Source of the DNA: a virus
IMG/VR virus record: IMGVR_UViG_3300009502_000185
Span: 1-25,550 of that record
Strand: one strand, 5' to 3'
DNA length: 25,550 nucleotides
Shown: positions 23,558-25,550 of the stretch, one piece after another
Layout of the letters: each line of letters starts with the position of its first letter
Position numbering within the stretch: the stretch's first letter is position 1
The notes under the pieces: model-generated
Told to the model about the DNA's origin: nothing
The model's input: the letters and a program-made list of their open reading frames with translations, nothing else
The model's database searches: none
Position numbers and translations under genes: made by a program

Positions 23558-24661
23558 ATGCACCGGATCGATACCCCTTCGAACACGGCTTCCTGCCCGA
23601 CCCCGTTGACCCCGGGAACGCCCGGCTACTTCAAGGCCCCGGACCCGGGCCAGCACAACGGCACGGAGGTCTCCAACGACTGGCTGAACACGGTTCAGGA
23701 GGAGATCGCCGCGGTCGTCGAGGGCCTGGGCGGGACCCTGAACAAGGCGCTGCGCAACCAGATGTGGCTCGCGCTCTTGAATCGCGTGCAGGGGATCTAC
23801 TCCGCAGCGGCCGATACGCAGGTCGTCACCACGCCGCACGACCGGGCGGTCATCGCGGCGATCGACTCCCGCGTGAAGTACGCGGCCTCGTTGGTCCTGG
23901 GCGGCTACCGGAACGTCGTTGGGTCCATCGGCTCCGTCATCCTGGGCGGGACGGACAATGCGACCGATGCAATGCACTCGGTCATCGCGGGTGGCGTCAA
24001 CAACATTCTCTCGCTGCTGGCAGCGCGCTCGCTCGTGCTGGGCGGCAAGAACGTGAAGGTCGCGACGCCCGACACGATTGGCTTCGGGGCCGGCGCGACA
24101 GCACCGACCGGCGACGCGACGAACCAAGCGCTGGGCGTGCGAATCGATGCCGCCACCGGCGGTATCCACATAAAGGGCAAGACCTACTTCGGCGGCAACC
24201 CGAACGGGTCCGATGGAGTCGCTTTCGATGGAGATGGGGCAACTGGCAGCGTGGACCCCGTTGCGGGCGCGGTGCAGTTCGTCGGTTCGGTCAAGGTTGG
24301 AGGCAATCCCGCCACCGGAGCCGGGTACACCGCGGACCTGGGCGGTCCCCGCGGCGAACTGACGGCGCAGCGCGTCACCCTTGGTAGTGGCGAGAACACG
24401 TCGTCTCGGACCATTGCGGGCGGAACCCCAGCAGCGGCTGGAAGCCCTGGGGACGAGGTCATCATCATCGAATACAACACGATGATCGCTGAGGCCTCGC
24501 ACGTCGACTGGGAAATCGTCAACGCTGGAGGAGCCAACTCGTTCCCGGTGAAGGGGTGGATCGATATCTCTGCCGGTCAGGTCATATTCCACATCAAGAA
24601 TCTCGGGGCCGGCGCCGTCACGACGAGCGAGATTCGATACAGCATTCTCAACCCGGCGTGA
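23558..24661 (+). CDS. tail fibre / receptor-binding protein
   Basis: This 367-residue protein lies at the usual fibre position after gp48. The N-terminal 80 residues are the phage-attachment type: HRIDTPSNT, GTEVSNDWLNTVQEEIAAVVEG, then LNKALRNQMWLALL. Residues 111-165 hold four copies of an S-[LV]-[VI]-[LA]-G-G motif spaced about 15 residues, as in beta-roll trimeric adhesins. The C-terminal ~120 residues (VIIIEYNTMIAEASHVDWEIVNAGG ... ISAGQVIFHIKN) form a compact beta-rich tip that would bind the receptor. A good ribosome site (GAGAGGAG) precedes ATG. No chaperone gene is obvious after it. Confidence 0.8.
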   Translation: MHRIDTPSNTASCPTPLTPGTPGYFKAPDPGQHNGTEVSNDWLNTVQEEIAAVVEGLGGTLNKALRNQMWLALLNRVQGIYSAAADTQVVTTPHDRAVIAAIDSRVKYAASLVLGGYRNVVGSIGSVILGGTDNATDAMHSVIAGGVNNILSLLAARSLVLGGKNVKVATPDTIGFGAGATAPTGDATNQALGVRIDAATGGIHIKGKTYFGGNPNGSDGVAFDGDGATGSVDPVAGAVQFVGSVKVGGNPATGAGYTADLGGPRGELTAQRVTLGSGENTSSRTIAGGTPAAAGSPGDEVIIIEYNTMIAEASHVDWEIVNAGGANSFPVKGWIDISAGQVIFHIKNLGAGAVTTSEIRYSILNPA

Positions 24662-24663
24662 CG

Positions 24664-25422
24664 ATGGGAAACGGCTTCGATATCCGCGTGGACACAGCAC
24701 CCTTCGTCGAAGGCCTGCGCGAATTCGTCCGGCAGGTTCCGTTCGCGATGTCGTTCGCGATGAACTCCACCGGGAAGGACGCGCTCGCCTACATGCGGTC
24801 GGACGTCCAGCGCATCTTCACGATCCGGACCAACCTCGACCGCCTGGGCATCAACGCGAAGTGGTCCACGAAGCACGACCTGAGCCTCGTGCTGGGGTCG
24901 GAGTTCAACATCTCCGTACTAGAGGTGCTGGGCGGCATGAAGACCGGGAAGGGCGGCCACGATGTCGCGGTGCCGATGGTCGGTCCCGGCGCGCCCCGGC
25001 CGACGATTACAGCGATGACCCGCCCGTCGAAGTGGCCGAAGGCGCAACTCGCCGACAGCAGCGGGACGTTCATCGGGACCGTGAAGACGAAGAAGGGCGA
25101 CGTCCGGGGCGTGTGGCGCCGCGTCGGCCGCAGCGAGGCTACCGGGAAGATCGTGCGCGGCGGTGGCAAGGGCAAGGGTGCCCGCCACGGCCTGAAGTTG
25201 CTCTACGAGCTGTTGCCGTCCGTGAACATCGATGCCCGGTGGCCGATGAAGGAACAGGTCGAGCACGTGTGGGCGGGCCGGTTCCCGGTCCACGCACAGG
25301 AAGCGATCGAGTACGCGATCCGCACCAGCCACGAAAAGGCGGGCCGGACCCACGTGGCGGGCATGCGGTACGGGGTCGGGTCGAATCAGCATGCCGGGAA
25401 GCTCGTCCCGGGGAGGTTCTGA
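24664..25422 (+). CDS. tail-completion / minor tail protein-like, function uncertain
   Basis: This 252-residue protein starts two bases after the fibre stop, with a poor ribosome site. Residues 10-75 (LREFVRQVPFAMSFAMNSTGKDALAYMRSDVQRIFTIRTN ... TKHDLSLVLGS) resemble phage minor tail or virion-morphogenesis proteins with the pattern 'vPfA...ALN.ta......l...m...F'. The remainder is basic and Gly-rich, with GGGKGKGARHG near 170 and a likely globular C-terminus. In other phages such genes lie near the head-tail junction. Here it follows the fibre, so another role (host takeover, fibre assembly) cannot be excluded. I chose ATG 24664; the frame extends upstream only within the fibre gene. Confidence 0.6.
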   Translation: MGNGFDIRVDTAPFVEGLREFVRQVPFAMSFAMNSTGKDALAYMRSDVQRIFTIRTNLDRLGINAKWSTKHDLSLVLGSEFNISVLEVLGGMKTGKGGHDVAVPMVGPGAPRPTITAMTRPSKWPKAQLADSSGTFIGTVKTKKGDVRGVWRRVGRSEATGKIVRGGGKGKGARHGLKLLYELLPSVNIDARWPMKEQVEHVWAGRFPVHAQEAIEYAIRTSHEKAGRTHVAGMRYGVGSNQHAGKLVPGRF

Positions 25423-25550
25423 TGGGGTACGCCGAAAAGCGCGTCCGCGTTGCCGACTTCGGGATCCTGCCGCTGTCGTCCGACCTACTGGTGTCGGTGC
25501 CGTCCGTTCCCGGGATGGACTGCAAGGTACACGTCCTCGCCGCGAGCGAC
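25422..25550 (+). CDS. start of an unidentified gene, cut by the window end
   Basis: ATG overlaps the preceding stop (TGATG) and has a strong ribosome site (GGGGAGG). The 43 visible codons have good third-position GC and no stop. The N-terminus begins MGYAEKRVRVADFGILPLSS; I do not recognise it. Tight coupling suggests it works with the preceding gene. Confidence 0.65.
   Translation, partial: MGYAEKRVRVADFGILPLSSDLLVSVPSVPGMDCKVHVLAASD

Noticed and set aside
19723-24661. Diversity-generating retroelement targeting the fibre or Trp-rich protein
   Set aside because: No reverse transcriptase gene and no near-identical template repeat are visible in the window.

Overview
The window is a contiguous piece of a tailed-phage genome, either a temperate phage or a prophage. 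It comes from a high-GC bacterium: codons end mostly in G or C, and GTG and TTG starts are common. Every gene I can support lies on the + strand. The genes are tightly packed, with many ATGA, GTGA or TGATG stop/start overlaps, as expected of one or a few long transcripts. No host gene, rRNA, tRNA or transposon is visible, so the host cannot be named from this window.

Left part (1-4073): a tyrosine integrase (134-1252) is followed by a short intergenic region packed with GCAAC/GTTGC repeats and a perfect palindrome, which is the best attP or control-region candidate. Next come small cysteine-rich proteins around a phage replication protein. Two sets of tandem repeats lie inside the replication gene and may be an origin, as in lambda O. 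A NUMOD4/HNH endonuclease follows. No repressor, excisionase or lysis gene is seen.

Head module (4074-11805): this has the lambda-type order. It runs small terminase (Nu1-like), large terminase (gpA-like), gpW-like joining protein, gpB-like portal, a fused prohead protease-major capsid protein, a DUF2190-like decoration or head-fibre protein, and an FII-like connector. The end of the large-terminase gene shows a clear change of coding frame.

Tail module (11807-25550): this is a Mu-type contractile tail. It runs tail terminator (gpU-like), DUF2635, sheath (Mu L), tube (Mu M), tail assembly chaperone with a textbook -1 slippery site, tape measure, gpN, gpP, spike (gp45), an unrecognised Trp-rich protein, gp46 fused to two Ig-like domains, gp47, gp48 and a tail fibre. 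A tail-completion-like protein and the start of an unidentified gene close the window. A lambda-like head joined to a Mu-like contractile tail recalls Shigella phage SfV. The least familiar parts are the Trp-rich baseplate-locus protein with the Ig-gp46 fusion beside it, the frame switch at the terminase tail, and the repeats around int and within the replication gene.
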